DNA of 64,000 bases from contig NZ_KB905370.1 in NCBI RefSeq assembly GCF_000378985.1, forward strand, positions 620,001 to 684,000, in the 5' to 3' direction. The notes below the pieces were generated by a model. It worked only from the letters and a program-made list of their open reading frames with translations, did no database searches and had not been told where the DNA came from. Position 1 is the stretch's first letter. Each line of letters starts with the position of its first letter. Shown here piece after piece: positions 40,301 through 49,581 of the stretch. Origin of the DNA: Ensifer sp. BR816. GTDB taxonomy: Bacteria; Pseudomonadota; Alphaproteobacteria; Rhizobiales; Rhizobiaceae. Position numbers and translations under genes: made by a program.

Positions 40301-40332
40301 TGAGGGCGGCGTATAACGGGAAACCGCCCTCA
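40301..40332 (-). terminator. Hairpin after the enoyl-CoA hydratase gene
   Basis: A perfect 9-bp stem (TGAGGGCGG / CCGCCCTCA) with a 14-nt loop lies 40 bp past the hydratase stop on the minus strand and about 120 bp before rpsT. Only a weak U-rich stretch follows, so termination is likely but not certain. Confidence 0.5.
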
Positions 40333-40371
40333 CGTCAACGCGCATTTTGAGAAAACCGGCGCGTTCCAGAC

Positions 40372-41145
40372 TTACCTGTGTTTGAATTCCGCTTTGCGCT
40401 TCGCAACAAAGGCGGCCATCCCCTCCTTCTGGTCCTCGGTCGCGAAAAGCGCCTGGAAAAGCCGGCGCTCGAAACGCAGGCCTTCGGCAAGTGTTACCTC
40501 CAGCGAGCGGCTGACCGCCTCCTTGGCCATCACCACCGCCGGGAGTGCGAAGGAGGCAATCTTCTCGGCCGCGGCGAGCGCCTCTTCCATCAATTTGTCA
40601 GGCGCGACGATGCGCGCAACGAGGCCCGCCCGTTCCGCTTCGGCCGCGTCCATCATGCGGCCGGTGAGGATCAGGTCCATCGCCTTCGCCTTGCCGACCG
40701 CCCGGGTCAGGCGCTGCGAGCCGCCCATGCCGGGAATGACGCCGAGAGTGATTTCCGGCTGGCCGAATTTCGCCGTCTCCGATGCGATGATGAAATCGCA
40801 CATCATGGCGAGCTCGCAGCCGCCGCCCAGCGCAAAGCCGGAAACGGCCGCGATCATCGGTTTGCGGGCGCCGGCGACGTGTTCCCAGCCGCCGAGAAAG
40901 TCGCCGAGATAGCTGTCGACAAAATCGAGCGACTGCATTTCCTTGATGTCGGCGCCGGCCGCGAAGGCCTTCTCCGAGCCGGTGATGACGATCGCGCCAA
41001 CACCCCTGTCCGCGTCCAGGGCTTTCAGCGCTTGATCGAGCTCGCGCATCAGGGTCGAATTCAGCGCATTGAGCGCCTGCGGCCGGTTGAGGGTGATCAG
41101 GCCGACGCGCCCGCGCGTTTCGACCAGCAGCGTCTCGTAACTCAT
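40372..41145 (-). CDS. Enoyl-CoA hydratase/isomerase family protein
   Basis: The 257 aa crotonase has [11 protein letters not shown] (oxyanion hole), [15 protein letters not shown] and the catalytic-Glu region [22 protein letters not shown]. Both Glu residues of hydratases are present (GGGCEL and PEIT), so 2-enoyl-CoA hydration in fatty-acid beta-oxidation is likely. It follows mutM on the same strand. Confidence 0.92.
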   Translation of the reverse strand: MSYETLLVETRGRVGLITLNRPQALNALNSTLMRELDQALKALDADRGVGAIVITGSEKAFAAGADIKEMQSLDFVDSYLGDFLGGWEHVAGARKPMIAAVSGFALGGGCELAMMCDFIIASETAKFGQPEITLGVIPGMGGSQRLTRAVGKAKAMDLILTGRMMDAAEAERAGLVARIVAPDKLMEEALAAAEKIASFALPAVVMAKEAVSRSLEVTLAEGLRFERRLFQALFATEDQKEGMAAFVAKRKAEFKHR

Positions 41146-41224
41146 GTCGTCTCCTCCACTTCAAGATTCTCTATTCAAAAAGGGCGCGCGGCAGACATCG
41201 CCCCGCGCACGACCTCGTGTGAGC

Positions 41225-42115
41225 CTATTTCTGGCAGCGCGGGCAATGGAAGGTCGAACGCCCCGCCTGGACAATCCGGGCGACCGTACCGCCGCAGCCC
41301 GATGTGCGGCAAGTCTCGCCTTCTCGATCGTAGACGGAGAAGGCGTGCTGGAAATAACCGAGGCTGCCATCCGCCTGGATGTGGTCCCTGAGCGAGGAGC
41401 CGCCCGCGGCAATCGCGTCCGCAATCACCGCGCGGATCGCCTCGACGAGCGCAGTGAGCGCTGGCTTCGGGCGGCCGCGCCTGTCGACAAGCGTACCGGC
41501 CGCCCGCTTCGGCGACAGGCCCGAGCGCCACAGCGCCTCGCATACATAGATATTGCCAAGCCCGGCAATGATCCTCTGGTCGAGAAGGGCCGCCTTCAGC
41601 GGCTGTATCTTCCCAGCAAAGCGGGCGGCGAGATAGGCGGCGTCGAGCGCATTGCCCGTCGGCTCCTCGCCGAGTTCGCGGAAGAAGGCGTGCTCGGCGA
41701 TGGTGTCGCGCCGCGCCAGATCCATGAAGCCGAAGCGGCGCGGGTCGTTGTAGATCACGCGCGCCGGGCCGGACCGACCGTCGAGATGGAAGATCACATG
41801 GTCGTGCTTCTCGTCCTTGCCGCGCGGCTGATGGAACGCGCCGGGCGCGACGGGCTCCGCGCCGGCCTCGATGCGGAACGACCCGGACATGCCGAGATGC
41901 GCGACGATCACGTCGCCGCCCTCGAGATCGATCATCAGATACTTCGCCCGACGCGACAGCGCGACGATGCGGCGCCCCGAAACGGCGGCGGCGAAATTCT
42001 CCGGGAAAGGAAAACGCAGGTCCGGCCGGCGCAGTTCGGCGCGCACCAGCAGCGCCCCTTCCATCGTCGGCGACAGTCCGCGTTTGACCGTTTCCACCTC
42101 GGGCAATTCCGGCAT
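41225..42115 (-). CDS. mutM: Formamidopyrimidine-DNA glycosylase
   Basis: The enzyme removes 8-oxoguanine and Fapy lesions. The 296 aa protein begins [14 protein letters not shown] (catalytic Pro1 after Met removal; Glu2), has the helix-two-turn-helix, and ends in the zinc finger with four Cys (CRTSGCGG ... FHCPRCQK). It is divergent from ubiE, the conserved mutM-ubiE arrangement. Confidence 0.97.
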   Translation of the reverse strand: MPELPEVETVKRGLSPTMEGALLVRAELRRPDLRFPFPENFAAAVSGRRIVALSRRAKYLMIDLEGGDVIVAHLGMSGSFRIEAGAEPVAPGAFHQPRGKDEKHDHVIFHLDGRSGPARVIYNDPRRFGFMDLARRDTIAEHAFFRELGEEPTGNALDAAYLAARFAGKIQPLKAALLDQRIIAGLGNIYVCEALWRSGLSPKRAAGTLVDRRGRPKPALTALVEAIRAVIADAIAAGGSSLRDHIQADGSLGYFQHAFSVYDREGETCRTSGCGGTVARIVQAGRSTFHCPRCQK

Positions 42116-42295
42116 CGGCCGTCTTCCTTCACTCTTTGTTCATTCCATCCGCCCGCACCGCAAGCGCGCCATTCCCATGGCAGGATTGATGGCCTATAGG
42201 GAGCGCTATGTCGCAGCCATGCCCCGCCGCTGAGATAGCGCGCGCGGAACGATTTCGCTATGGTTGCGGCAAAATTCGTTGAAGTGGAGTTTCGC

Positions 42296-43072
42296 ATGAC
42301 GGATGAGCGCGTATCGGCCGATGGCGGAATGGAGACCTCCTTCGGTTTCCGCGAAGTCGGCACGGGCGAAAAGCAGCCGCTCGTCAACGATGTCTTCCAC
42401 AAGGTCGCCAAACGCTACGACATCATGAACGACGTGATGTCGGCCGGTCTCCACCGCGTCTGGAAGGACGCGATGATCGCCGCGCTCAATCCGCCGCGCC
42501 TGGAGGACTACCGGGTCCTCGATGTCGCCGGCGGCACGGGCGACATCGCCTTCCGCATCGTCGAGGCCTCGGCGCGCCGAGCGCATGCGACGGTACTCGA
42601 CATCAACGGCTCGATGCTCGCCGTCGGCGCCGAGCGCGCCAGGAAGAAGGGGCTCACCGCCAATCTCGAATTCGTCGAGGCGAATGCCGAGGACCTGCCC
42701 TTCGCGGCAAATTCCTTCGATGCCTATACGATCGCCTTCGGCATTCGCAACGTGCCGCGCATCGAGGTGGCGCTCACGGAAGCCTATCGCGTGCTGAAGC
42801 GCGGCGGGCGGCTGCTGATACTCGAATTCTCCGAGGTCGAAATGCCGCTGCTCGATCGCTTCTACGACGCCTGGTCGTTCAACGCGATCCCGAAATTCGG
42901 CAAGCTCATCACCGGTGACGAGGCGCCCTATCAATATCTGGTCGAATCGATCCGCAAGTTCCCGAACCAGCGCGATTTCGCAGCGATGATCCGCACTGCC
43001 GGATTTGGCCGCGTCTCCTTCACCAACTATACGGGCGGCATCGCCGCCTTGCATTCCGGCTGGAAAATCTGA
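42296..43072 (+). CDS. ubiE: Ubiquinone/menaquinone biosynthesis C-methyltransferase UbiE
   Basis: The 258 aa SAM methyltransferase starts [21 protein letters not shown]. Motifs: [31 protein letters not shown] (UbiE signature 1), [13 protein letters not shown] (SAM), and the second signature [15 protein letters not shown]. It methylates the benzoquinol ring for ubiquinone. GGAG precedes the ATG; an ATG 36 bp upstream is poorer. ubiB follows after 4 bp. Confidence 0.96.
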   Translation: MTDERVSADGGMETSFGFREVGTGEKQPLVNDVFHKVAKRYDIMNDVMSAGLHRVWKDAMIAALNPPRLEDYRVLDVAGGTGDIAFRIVEASARRAHATVLDINGSMLAVGAERARKKGLTANLEFVEANAEDLPFAANSFDAYTIAFGIRNVPRIEVALTEAYRVLKRGGRLLILEFSEVEMPLLDRFYDAWSFNAIPKFGKLITGDEAPYQYLVESIRKFPNQRDFAAMIRTAGFGRVSFTNYTGGIAALHSGWKI

Positions 43073-43076
43073 CCAC

Positions 43077-44651
43077 ATGAGCACGCCTGGAGCATATTTC
43101 CGTCTCGTGCGGATCGGCTGGGTGCTGGCGCGCGAGGATGCCTTTTCGGCCGTCCCTGCCGAACACCTGCCGCCGCTGGCGCGTTTCGTGCAGAGGCTCG
43201 CCGGGCTGCTCGCCCGCCGCCGGGCCCGGCTCGAGGTGCGCAGCGGCCGGCTTGCCCGGGCCGTCGAACGGCTCGGCCCTTCCTATGTCAAGATCGGCCA
43301 GTTTCTCGCGACGCGCCCGGACGTAGTCGGCGCGGAGCTCGCAGCCGACCTGTCGCTCCTCCAGGACCGGATGGCGACGTTTCCCGAGAGCGAGGCCCGG
43401 GCCGCGATAGAAGGCTCGCTCGGCCGCTCCGTCGATGCGCTGTTCGCCGAATTTTCCGAACCGATGGCCGCCGCGTCGATCGCCCAGGTCCATCCGGCCG
43501 TGGTCCTGCGCGACGGCCGGCCCGAAAGGGTGGCCGTCAAGGTCATCCGCCCGGGCGTGCGCCAGCGCTTCGCCGCCGATATCGAGGCGATGTACCTGGT
43601 CTCGCGCATGCAGGAACGGTTCCTGCCTTATACAAGGCGGCTGAGGCCGGTCGAGGTGACGAAGACGCTCGAACAGACGACCAAGGTCGAAATGGACCTG
43701 AGGCTCGAAGCGGCGGCCCTTTCCGAACTCGGCGAGAATACCAAGGAAGATTCCGGGTTTCGCGTACCCAAGGTCGATTGGGAACGCACCGGCCGCGATG
43801 TCGTGACGATGGAATGGATCGACGGCGTGAAAATGTCGGACATCGAAGGTCTGAAAGCCGCCGGCCACGATCTCAACACGCTCGCCGAAACGCTGATCCA
43901 GTCCTTCCTGCGCCATACGCTGAGGGACGGCTTCTTCCACGCAGACATGCACCAGGGCAATCTGTTCGTCGACGACGCCGGCCATATCGTTGCGGTCGAC
44001 ATGGGCATCGTCGGGCGGCTCGGCAAGAAGGAACGCCGCTTCCTCGCCGAAATCCTCTTCGGCTTCATCACCCGCGACTACCAGCGCGTTGCCGACGTGC
44101 ATTTCGAGGCTGGTTACGTGCCATCGCATCACGACGCGGCGAGCTTTGCCCAGGCGATCCGCGCCATCGGCGAACCGATCCACGGCCAGCCGGCCGAAAC
44201 CATCTCAATGGCCAAGCTCCTGACGCTGCTCTTCGAGGTGACCGAGCTCTTCGACATGCAGACGCGGCCCGAGCTCGTCATGCTGCAGAAGACCATGGTC
44301 GTCGTCGAGGGCGTGGCGCGTACGCTCAACCCGCGCTTCAACATGTGGAAGGCGTCGGAGCCGGTCGTCGGCAAGTGGATCCGCGACAATCTCGGCCCGA
44401 AGCGCATCGTCGCCGATTTGCGCGACGGGCTGCACGCCGCACTCCGCGTCGCCGAAGCCCTTCCGGAGATCGCCGCCCGCACCGAACGGTTCTCGGCGGA
44501 AATCATGGCCATGACCGAGAACGGCCTGCGCTTCGATGCGGAGACGGCGGAGGCAATCGGCAAGGCGGAGGCACGCCATACGCGCTCCGGCCGGCTGGCG
44601 CTCTGGGTAATTGCGGCAACGCTCGTTTATATTGCCTGGCGGTTGGCCTGA
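43077..44651 (+). CDS. ubiB: Ubiquinone biosynthesis kinase-like protein UbiB
   Basis: The 524 aa UbiB/ADCK-family atypical kinase has an ExxN-like/KxGQ region (SYVKIGQFLATRPD), SIAQVHPA, VAVKVIRPG (kinase Lys), HADMHQGN and VDMGIVGRL motifs. A C-terminal membrane helix (LALWVIAATLVYIAWRL) anchors it. It supports CoQ biosynthesis. The start is 4 bp after the ubiE stop, so the genes are coupled. Confidence 0.95.
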   Translation: MSTPGAYFRLVRIGWVLAREDAFSAVPAEHLPPLARFVQRLAGLLARRRARLEVRSGRLARAVERLGPSYVKIGQFLATRPDVVGAELAADLSLLQDRMATFPESEARAAIEGSLGRSVDALFAEFSEPMAAASIAQVHPAVVLRDGRPERVAVKVIRPGVRQRFAADIEAMYLVSRMQERFLPYTRRLRPVEVTKTLEQTTKVEMDLRLEAAALSELGENTKEDSGFRVPKVDWERTGRDVVTMEWIDGVKMSDIEGLKAAGHDLNTLAETLIQSFLRHTLRDGFFHADMHQGNLFVDDAGHIVAVDMGIVGRLGKKERRFLAEILFGFITRDYQRVADVHFEAGYVPSHHDAASFAQAIRAIGEPIHGQPAETISMAKLLTLLFEVTELFDMQTRPELVMLQKTMVVVEGVARTLNPRFNMWKASEPVVGKWIRDNLGPKRIVADLRDGLHAALRVAEALPEIAARTERFSAEIMAMTENGLRFDAETAEAIGKAEARHTRSGRLALWVIAATLVYIAWRLA

Positions 44652-44796
44652 CCCAGACGCAAAGTCACTTCCGATTTCTTGCATCCTGGGATAGCATCCG
44701 TTGATGGACAGTCGTTTTTCGCTTGCGATGATGGTGACCACGCGGACCCCGGGGTGTGCGGGAGGCCTGGCGCGCTAAGCGAACTGTCTTCACGCA

Positions 44797-44820
44797 AACC
44801 CTGCCGAGGCGAGCAGGGTT
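44797..44820 (+). terminator. Hairpin in ubiB-acetyltransferase gap
   Basis: A perfect 8-bp stem (AACCCTGC / GCAGGGTT) with an 8-nt loop lies 146 bp after ubiB and 37 bp before the damaged acetyltransferase gene. A short pyrimidine-rich stretch follows. It may terminate ubiEB or be a leader hairpin. Confidence 0.4.
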
Positions 44821-44856
44821 CAGCTCTGTTTCCTCGGCCAGTAGAGAGAGGAAACA

Positions 44857-45359
44857 ATGAACGCAGCCTCGCCCGACCTCCATATTCGCGCTGCATCCGC
44901 TGCCGACTGGCAGGCGCTCGCCGCCTTACGCGATCTGCCCGGCGTCCGCTCCGGAACTCTGCGCCTGCCTTTCGCCCCGCCGGAGCAGACGCGACGCTGG
45001 CTCGAAAGCCTCACGGAAAACGATATGGTCATCGTCGCCGAGTTCGAGGGGCAGGTCGTCGGGCTCGCCGGATTGCACCGCCACAAAGGGCGGCGGCAGC
45101 ATTCGGCCGACCTCGGCATGTGGTCCACGACGACTACCGCCGGCGCGGCATAGGCAAGGCTCTGCTCGAGGCGCTGATCGAGGCGGCGGACCGCTGGCTC
45201 GGCATCGCCCGCCTCGAACTGACGGTCTTTACCGACAATGAGGCGGCGATCGGCCTCTATCGCCAGGCGGGTTTCGTCACCGAAGGTGTCCTGAAATCCT
45301 ATGCACTGCGAGACGGAGACTATGCCGACGTCTTTGCCATGGCGCGATTGCGAGGGTGA
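44857..45359 (+). pseudogene. GNAT acetyltransferase, frameshifted
   Basis: Frame 1 (44857-45123) encodes MNAASPDLHIRAASAADWQAL...LGMW. The sequence then continues in another frame from 45123 (VHDDYRRRGIGKALLEALIEAA...LYRQAGFVTEGVLKSYALRDG). Joined, they make a full RimI/PhnO-like GNAT with the acetyl-CoA loop RRRGIGKAL. The break is one missing base at the TGG/GTC junction (expected TGG GTC, seen TGGTC). It is either a recent pseudogene or a sequencing error in a G-run. Confidence 0.85.
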
Positions 45360-45483
45360 GCGGAACGAAGATGTCCTGCTGCCTTGCAAGGGCAGAGGGA
45401 AGGTCGGACCGATTCACTTTCCCCGCGTCTTGCGATCAATCGTCGGAACTGCCATGCCGTTTGCCAACCGAGAGACCAGACAC

Positions 45484-46335
45484 ATGAAGCATGAAGCCCA
45501 CCCCGTTCAAGCCGGCGCCACCATCCGACAGGGCGGAAGGACGTGCTTTCATCGCCTGACGAATACAACTCCGGTGCTCATTCACGTGCGCTCGGGAAAC
45601 AAGGTGGTTGTCCACGACACAGCTTTGCTCCTCACGGCCGGCGAGTTTGGCCTGTTGCCCGACCACCAGCCCATGACGATGGAGAACATTCCCAAGGCGC
45701 CTCAGAACTACGAAGCGCGCATCCTGCCTGTTCCACGTCCCCTGTTCGAGGAGACCTACGCGCATTTTCCTTTCATTACGCCTCCGCGGACAGCACGACC
45801 GGTGAAGGCCGTCGACCTGCCCGCCGAGGCCATGGCGCTGTTTGATTTCTGTTGCTGCTCGGAGAACATGTCGAGGCTCCCCGTCCCCGTCGCCACGGTC
45901 CGCTTGATGGAACTCATCACCTGGTTCGCCCTGAGCGGGGCCGTGCTCGGCGACCGGGAAAGCCCCCTCTTGCAGCATCGCCTGCGCCAGATGATCGAGG
46001 CCGACCCTGCCCGCGACTGGACCTTGGGCCACGCTGCCCGCACCTTCAACATGAGCGAGGCCACGCTTCGGCGTAAGTTGGCGGCGGAAGACACCAGTTT
46101 CACGGAGACATTGGGCGACACGCGCATGACGCGGGCACTGGCGCTCCTGCAGACGACCACCCTGCCGATCGCCCACGTCGCCCAGGAGGTGGGCTACGAC
46201 TCTCCATCGCAGTTTTCGGCCCGGTTCAAGGAGCGGTTCGGCATCAATCCGCGCGAGGTACGCGGAGATCTCGGATTTTTTGAGCGGATCGGGACAGAAG
46301 TTGAGCAGATCAGGAGAGACGCTGTGTCCGCCTGA
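45484..46335 (+). CDS. AraC-family transcriptional regulator
   Basis: From the ATG at 45484 (283 aa) the protein has an AraC-type N-terminal sensory part (about 10-150) and a C-terminal double HTH: WTLGHAARTFNMSEATLRRKLAAEDTSF and TLPIAHVAQEVGYDSPSQFSARFKERFGINP. An ATG at 45454 is an alternative. The ligand and targets are unknown; the downstream PEBP-like gene is a possible target. Confidence 0.88.
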   Translation: MKHEAHPVQAGATIRQGGRTCFHRLTNTTPVLIHVRSGNKVVVHDTALLLTAGEFGLLPDHQPMTMENIPKAPQNYEARILPVPRPLFEETYAHFPFITPPRTARPVKAVDLPAEAMALFDFCCCSENMSRLPVPVATVRLMELITWFALSGAVLGDRESPLLQHRLRQMIEADPARDWTLGHAARTFNMSEATLRRKLAAEDTSFTETLGDTRMTRALALLQTTTLPIAHVAQEVGYDSPSQFSARFKERFGINPREVRGDLGFFERIGTEVEQIRRDAVSA

Positions 46336-46475
46336 GGCTACGGTTGCTTTGTTGGATCATCTCATTGTTTCCTTGAAACACCGAAATGACCTAACCCTTT
46401 GAAACTACGCAATTCCGGACGGAAAACCCTTGCACACTTTTCCTGGAATTGCTCCAGCAACTGCAGGAAAGATCC

Positions 46476-47018
46476 ATGCGCTTCATCACCACATTTCTCG
46501 CCCTGAGCTTCCTCGGCGCCACTGCAGCCCATGCCGAAATGAAACTGACGTCCAACGATCTGGTGGCGGCCAAACCCATGGCCGAGGCGCAGGTCTTCAA
46601 CGGTTTCGGCTGCAGCGGGAAGAACATCTCGCCGCAACTGCAATGGTCGGGCGCGCCTGCGGGCACCAAGAGCTTCGCGATCATGGCCTATGATCCTGAT
46701 GCCCCGACCGGCTCCGGCTGGTGGCATTGGACAGTGTTCAACCTTCCGGCTGATGCGACGGAGGTCGCAAACGGAGCGAGCGGCAGCGGAAAGCTTCCCG
46801 CCGGCGCCATAGAAGGCCGCACCGATTTCGGCGCCTCCGGCTACGGCGGTGCATGCCCGCCGGAAGGTCATGGACCGCACCGCTATCAGTTCACCGTATA
46901 CGCTCTATCGCTCGACAAGCTCCCACTCGACAGCCAGGCTCCGGGGGCGATGGTCGGATTCTTCGTCCGGGCGAATGCGCTTGACCAGGCGACTGTCGAG
47001 GTTACGTACGAGCGCTGA
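46476..47018 (+). CDS. YbhB/YbcL-type PEBP (Raf-kinase-inhibitor-like) protein, secreted
   Basis: The 180 aa precursor has a Sec signal peptide (MRFITTFLALSFLGATAAHA) and a PEBP domain with MAYDPDAPTGSGWWHWTVFNLP and the GPHRYQFTVYAL ligand-pocket motif. The mature protein is probably periplasmic. Bacterial function is unclear. AGGAAAG precedes the ATG. A hairpin follows at 47042-47065. Confidence 0.9.
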   Translation: MRFITTFLALSFLGATAAHAEMKLTSNDLVAAKPMAEAQVFNGFGCSGKNISPQLQWSGAPAGTKSFAIMAYDPDAPTGSGWWHWTVFNLPADATEVANGASGSGKLPAGAIEGRTDFGASGYGGACPPEGHGPHRYQFTVYALSLDKLPLDSQAPGAMVGFFVRANALDQATVEVTYER

Positions 47019-47041
47019 CCTGCGCTTCGGTCACGGCTTTG

Positions 47042-47065
47042 CCCGCGGCGGCTCCCCGCCGCGGG
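47042..47065 (+). terminator. Terminator-like hairpin after the PEBP gene
   Basis: A perfect 10-bp GC stem (CCCGCGGCGG / CCGCCGCGGG) with a tight 4-nt loop lies 24 bp after the stop. A U-tract is absent, so confidence is moderate. Confidence 0.55.
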
Positions 47066-47102
47066 TACATTCCCGCCCCAGTTGCGCGCAACCCGTTCGC
47101 TC

Positions 47103-47203
47103 CGCTGCAACCCCGCGCGTCCTATCAGACGCTCAAAGGTCGCTGTAGGACCTTGAATTGCTGCGTGATTCCTTAAACCGATTCCGATTTGAGGAATCAT
47201 GCA
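47103..47203 (+). repeat. Two-palindrome intergenic mosaic repeat, copy 2
   Basis: This is the inverted counterpart of 39089-39190. It reads CGCGCGTCC...GTCGCTGTAG, then a TTGAATTGCTGC linker and a CTTAAACCGATTCCGATTTGAGG palindrome ending CATGCA. The left arm of the first palindrome has decayed. It lies upstream of coaBC. Confidence 0.78.
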
Positions 47204-47249
47204 GTAGGGTCGCGTGAAACAGCAAGGAGCGGCGAGAGGCCGAAACGGA

Positions 47250-48455
47250 ATGACACTGTCGGGCAAGCGCATTCTCCTCATCATTTCCGGCGGCATCGCG
47301 GCCTATAAGAGCCTGGACCTCATCCGCCGGCTGCGCGAACGCGGCGCCGCGGTGCGGCCGGTGATGACGGCGGGGGCGCAGCAGTTCGTGACGCCACTTG
47401 CAGTCGGCGCGCTTGCGGCCTCGCGCGTCTATACGGAGCTCTTTTCGCGCGAGGACGAGCAGGATGTCGGGCATATCCGCCTCGCGCGCGCGTGCGACCT
47501 CGTCCTCGTGGCGCCGGCGACCGCCGACCTGATGGCCAAGATGGCGAACGGCCATGCCGACGACCTTGCCTCGACGGTCCTGCTCGCAACCGACCGCCCC
47601 GTGCTTGTCGCTCCGGCGATGAACCCGATGATGTGGATGCATCCCGCGACCCGCCGCAACCGTGCGACGCTTGCCGCCGACGGCATCCGTTTCGTCGGGC
47701 CGGCCTCCGGCGAGATGGCGGAAAGCGGCGAGGCCGGCGAAGGCCGGATGGCCGAGCCCGTGGAGATCGTCGCGGCGATCGAGGACCTGCTCTCAGGCGC
47801 CAAACCGCTTGCCGGGCGGAAGGCGATCGTCACCTCCGGGCCGACGCACGAGCCGATCGACCCGGTCCGCTATATCGCCAACCGCTCGTCCGGCAAACAG
47901 GGCCATGCTATCGCCGCCGCGCTCGCCCGGCTCGGGGCTGACGTCACGCTCGTGTCCGGTCCCGTGACCATCGCCGAGCCCGCGGGGGTCCGTGTCGTGC
48001 ATGTCGAGCGCGCCGAGGAGATGCGCGACGCGGTCGTTGCCGCGCTTCCGGCCGATGTCGCGGTGATGGTCGCGGCGGTCGCCGACTGGCGTGTTGCGTC
48101 CGCGGCCGGCAACAAGATTAAGAAGCGGCCGGGCGAAGCCCCGCCGCCGCTGCAGCTTGCAGAGAACCCGGACATCCTGAAGACGGTGGGCCATCATGCG
48201 TCACGCCCGAAACTGGTGATCGGCTTTGCCGCCGAGACGGAAAACGTCGCCGCGAACGGCCGCGCCAAGCTCGAAAGAAAGGGCGCCGATTACATCCTGG
48301 CAAACGACGTTTCCCCGGCAACCGGCATCATGGGCGGCGACCATAACCGGGTGAAGCTGATCGGCCGCGACGGCACGGAGGAGTGGCCGGAGATGGGCAA
48401 GGACGAGGTGGCCGAAAGGCTGGCCGCGCTGATTGCCGCGAAACTTTCCGCATAG
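47250..48455 (+). CDS. coaBC: Bifunctional phosphopantothenoylcysteine decarboxylase/synthase
   Basis: The protein carries out two coenzyme A steps. The 401 aa sequence has an N-terminal flavin decarboxylase CoaC (ISGGIAAYKSLDLIRRL, the PASAN-like APATADLMAKMANG, catalytic-loop MNPMMWMHPAT) and a C-terminal CoaB synthase (VTSGPTHEPIDPVRYIANRSSGKQGHAIA). A GTG 36 bp upstream could extend it by 12 residues. Confidence 0.96.
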   Translation: MTLSGKRILLIISGGIAAYKSLDLIRRLRERGAAVRPVMTAGAQQFVTPLAVGALAASRVYTELFSREDEQDVGHIRLARACDLVLVAPATADLMAKMANGHADDLASTVLLATDRPVLVAPAMNPMMWMHPATRRNRATLAADGIRFVGPASGEMAESGEAGEGRMAEPVEIVAAIEDLLSGAKPLAGRKAIVTSGPTHEPIDPVRYIANRSSGKQGHAIAAALARLGADVTLVSGPVTIAEPAGVRVVHVERAEEMRDAVVAALPADVAVMVAAVADWRVASAAGNKIKKRPGEAPPPLQLAENPDILKTVGHHASRPKLVIGFAAETENVAANGRAKLERKGADYILANDVSPATGIMGGDHNRVKLIGRDGTEEWPEMGKDEVAERLAALIAAKLSA

Positions 48456-48470
48456 CTGCGGTTCGGGACT

Positions 48471-49319
48471 TCAGGCGAGTTGAACATCCTTGCCGGCCGC
48501 CCGGGAAAGCGGCGCGGTATGAACCGGATCGCGCGCGGGCGCTTCAATGGCGTTGAAAAGGCGAACATCGACGCCATTTTCGCCGACGATCACTGCCGAG
48601 CCGTCCGGAATTTCGGCCCAGGCGTTGTCGTCGTCATTGAGCGGTTCCGAGACGAGGCAGTAGCCGCCCTGTGGTCCCATCGGGGCGGCATAGAGCGTCG
48701 GAGCCTTGCGGTCGGAGGCGTAGCGGACCGCATAGAGATCCTGGCCGTTGGAAAACGCCGCGGTGAAGCGGACGAGCACCTTCAGGTTCAATTGTTCTGC
48801 CAGGCGCTCCACGAAGCCGAGCGCCTCGGCAACGGCGCCGAGCGGGTCGCGGTCGAGACCGAACTGCAGCGCCAGAAGAAAAAGCAGCTCCGAATCCGTC
48901 GTGCCGGTGCGCGCCGCGTAGAGATCGTCGTCGAGCATGTTTTCCATTGGCCGGCGCAGATGCTCGAAATGGCCGATCTGGCCGTTGTGCATGAAGGCCC
49001 AGCGGCCGAAGACGAAGGGGTGGCAATTGTCGCGTCGCGTGCCGCCGCCGGTCGCCGCGCGAACATGGGCGAGAAAGAGCCGGGAGCGTATCTGCCGAGC
49101 AATGCTCCGCAAGTTGCAGTCGGACCAGGCGGGCAGGATATCGCGGTAGCGGCCGGGCTCGGCGCGGTCGCCATACCAGGCGATGCCAAAACCGTCGCCA
49201 TTGGTGGCGGTCTTCGCCCGTGTCGCGCAATGGGACTGCTCGATCAGCGAATGCGCCGGCGACGTCACCAGTTCCTCGAGATAAAGCGGCTCTCCACGAT
49301 AGGCTGCCCAGCGGCACAT
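48471..49319 (-). CDS. Class II glutamine amidotransferase (YafJ/EgtC-like)
   Basis: The 282 aa Ntn-type GATase has its nucleophile at Cys2 after Met removal (MCRWAAYRGEPLYLEELV), plus the NGDGFGIAWY loop and FMHNGQIGHF. The partner enzyme or acceptor is not identified. It ends 15 bp from coaBC in convergent orientation. Confidence 0.9.
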   Translation of the reverse strand: MCRWAAYRGEPLYLEELVTSPAHSLIEQSHCATRAKTATNGDGFGIAWYGDRAEPGRYRDILPAWSDCNLRSIARQIRSRLFLAHVRAATGGGTRRDNCHPFVFGRWAFMHNGQIGHFEHLRRPMENMLDDDLYAARTGTTDSELLFLLALQFGLDRDPLGAVAEALGFVERLAEQLNLKVLVRFTAAFSNGQDLYAVRYASDRKAPTLYAAPMGPQGGYCLVSEPLNDDDNAWAEIPDGSAVIVGENGVDVRLFNAIEAPARDPVHTAPLSRAAGKDVQLA

Positions 49320-49498
49320 GCGTCGATCACTCCGGTTGCGGGACTTCGATAAAAGGCGATTCGCTGACCATCGTCACGGCGATGTTCCAACGGAACATGG
49401 TAAAAATGCGTTAACACTTTTCGCAAGGCCGTCCTTTTCAACAGTAGCGAGAGACCTTCGAGGGCGCTGTTTCGCCTGGCACATCAGAAAGCTATTTC

Positions 49499-49511
49499 GA
49501 ATAAACATTCC
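49499..49511. promoter_or_regulatory. Putative IolR box upstream of Gfo/Idh gene
   Basis: GAATAAACATTC (GAA-N6-TTC) is immediately followed by CATATTGACA, which supplies a -35-like TTGACA at 49515-49520. The arrangement is nearly identical to that before iolC. The IolR half-site recalled for S. meliloti is GGAA-N6-TTCC. Confidence 0.6.
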
Positions 49512-49581
49512 ATATTGACAAGCGCCGCACACTTCATTTCATTTCCACCCCGTCATGCTAAGGCTCGACCCGGGAGGAAAC

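Noticed and set aside
44665-44883. 72 aa minus-strand frame upstream of the damaged GNAT gene
   Set aside because: Overlaps a hairpin and the GNAT leader; no recognisable domain.
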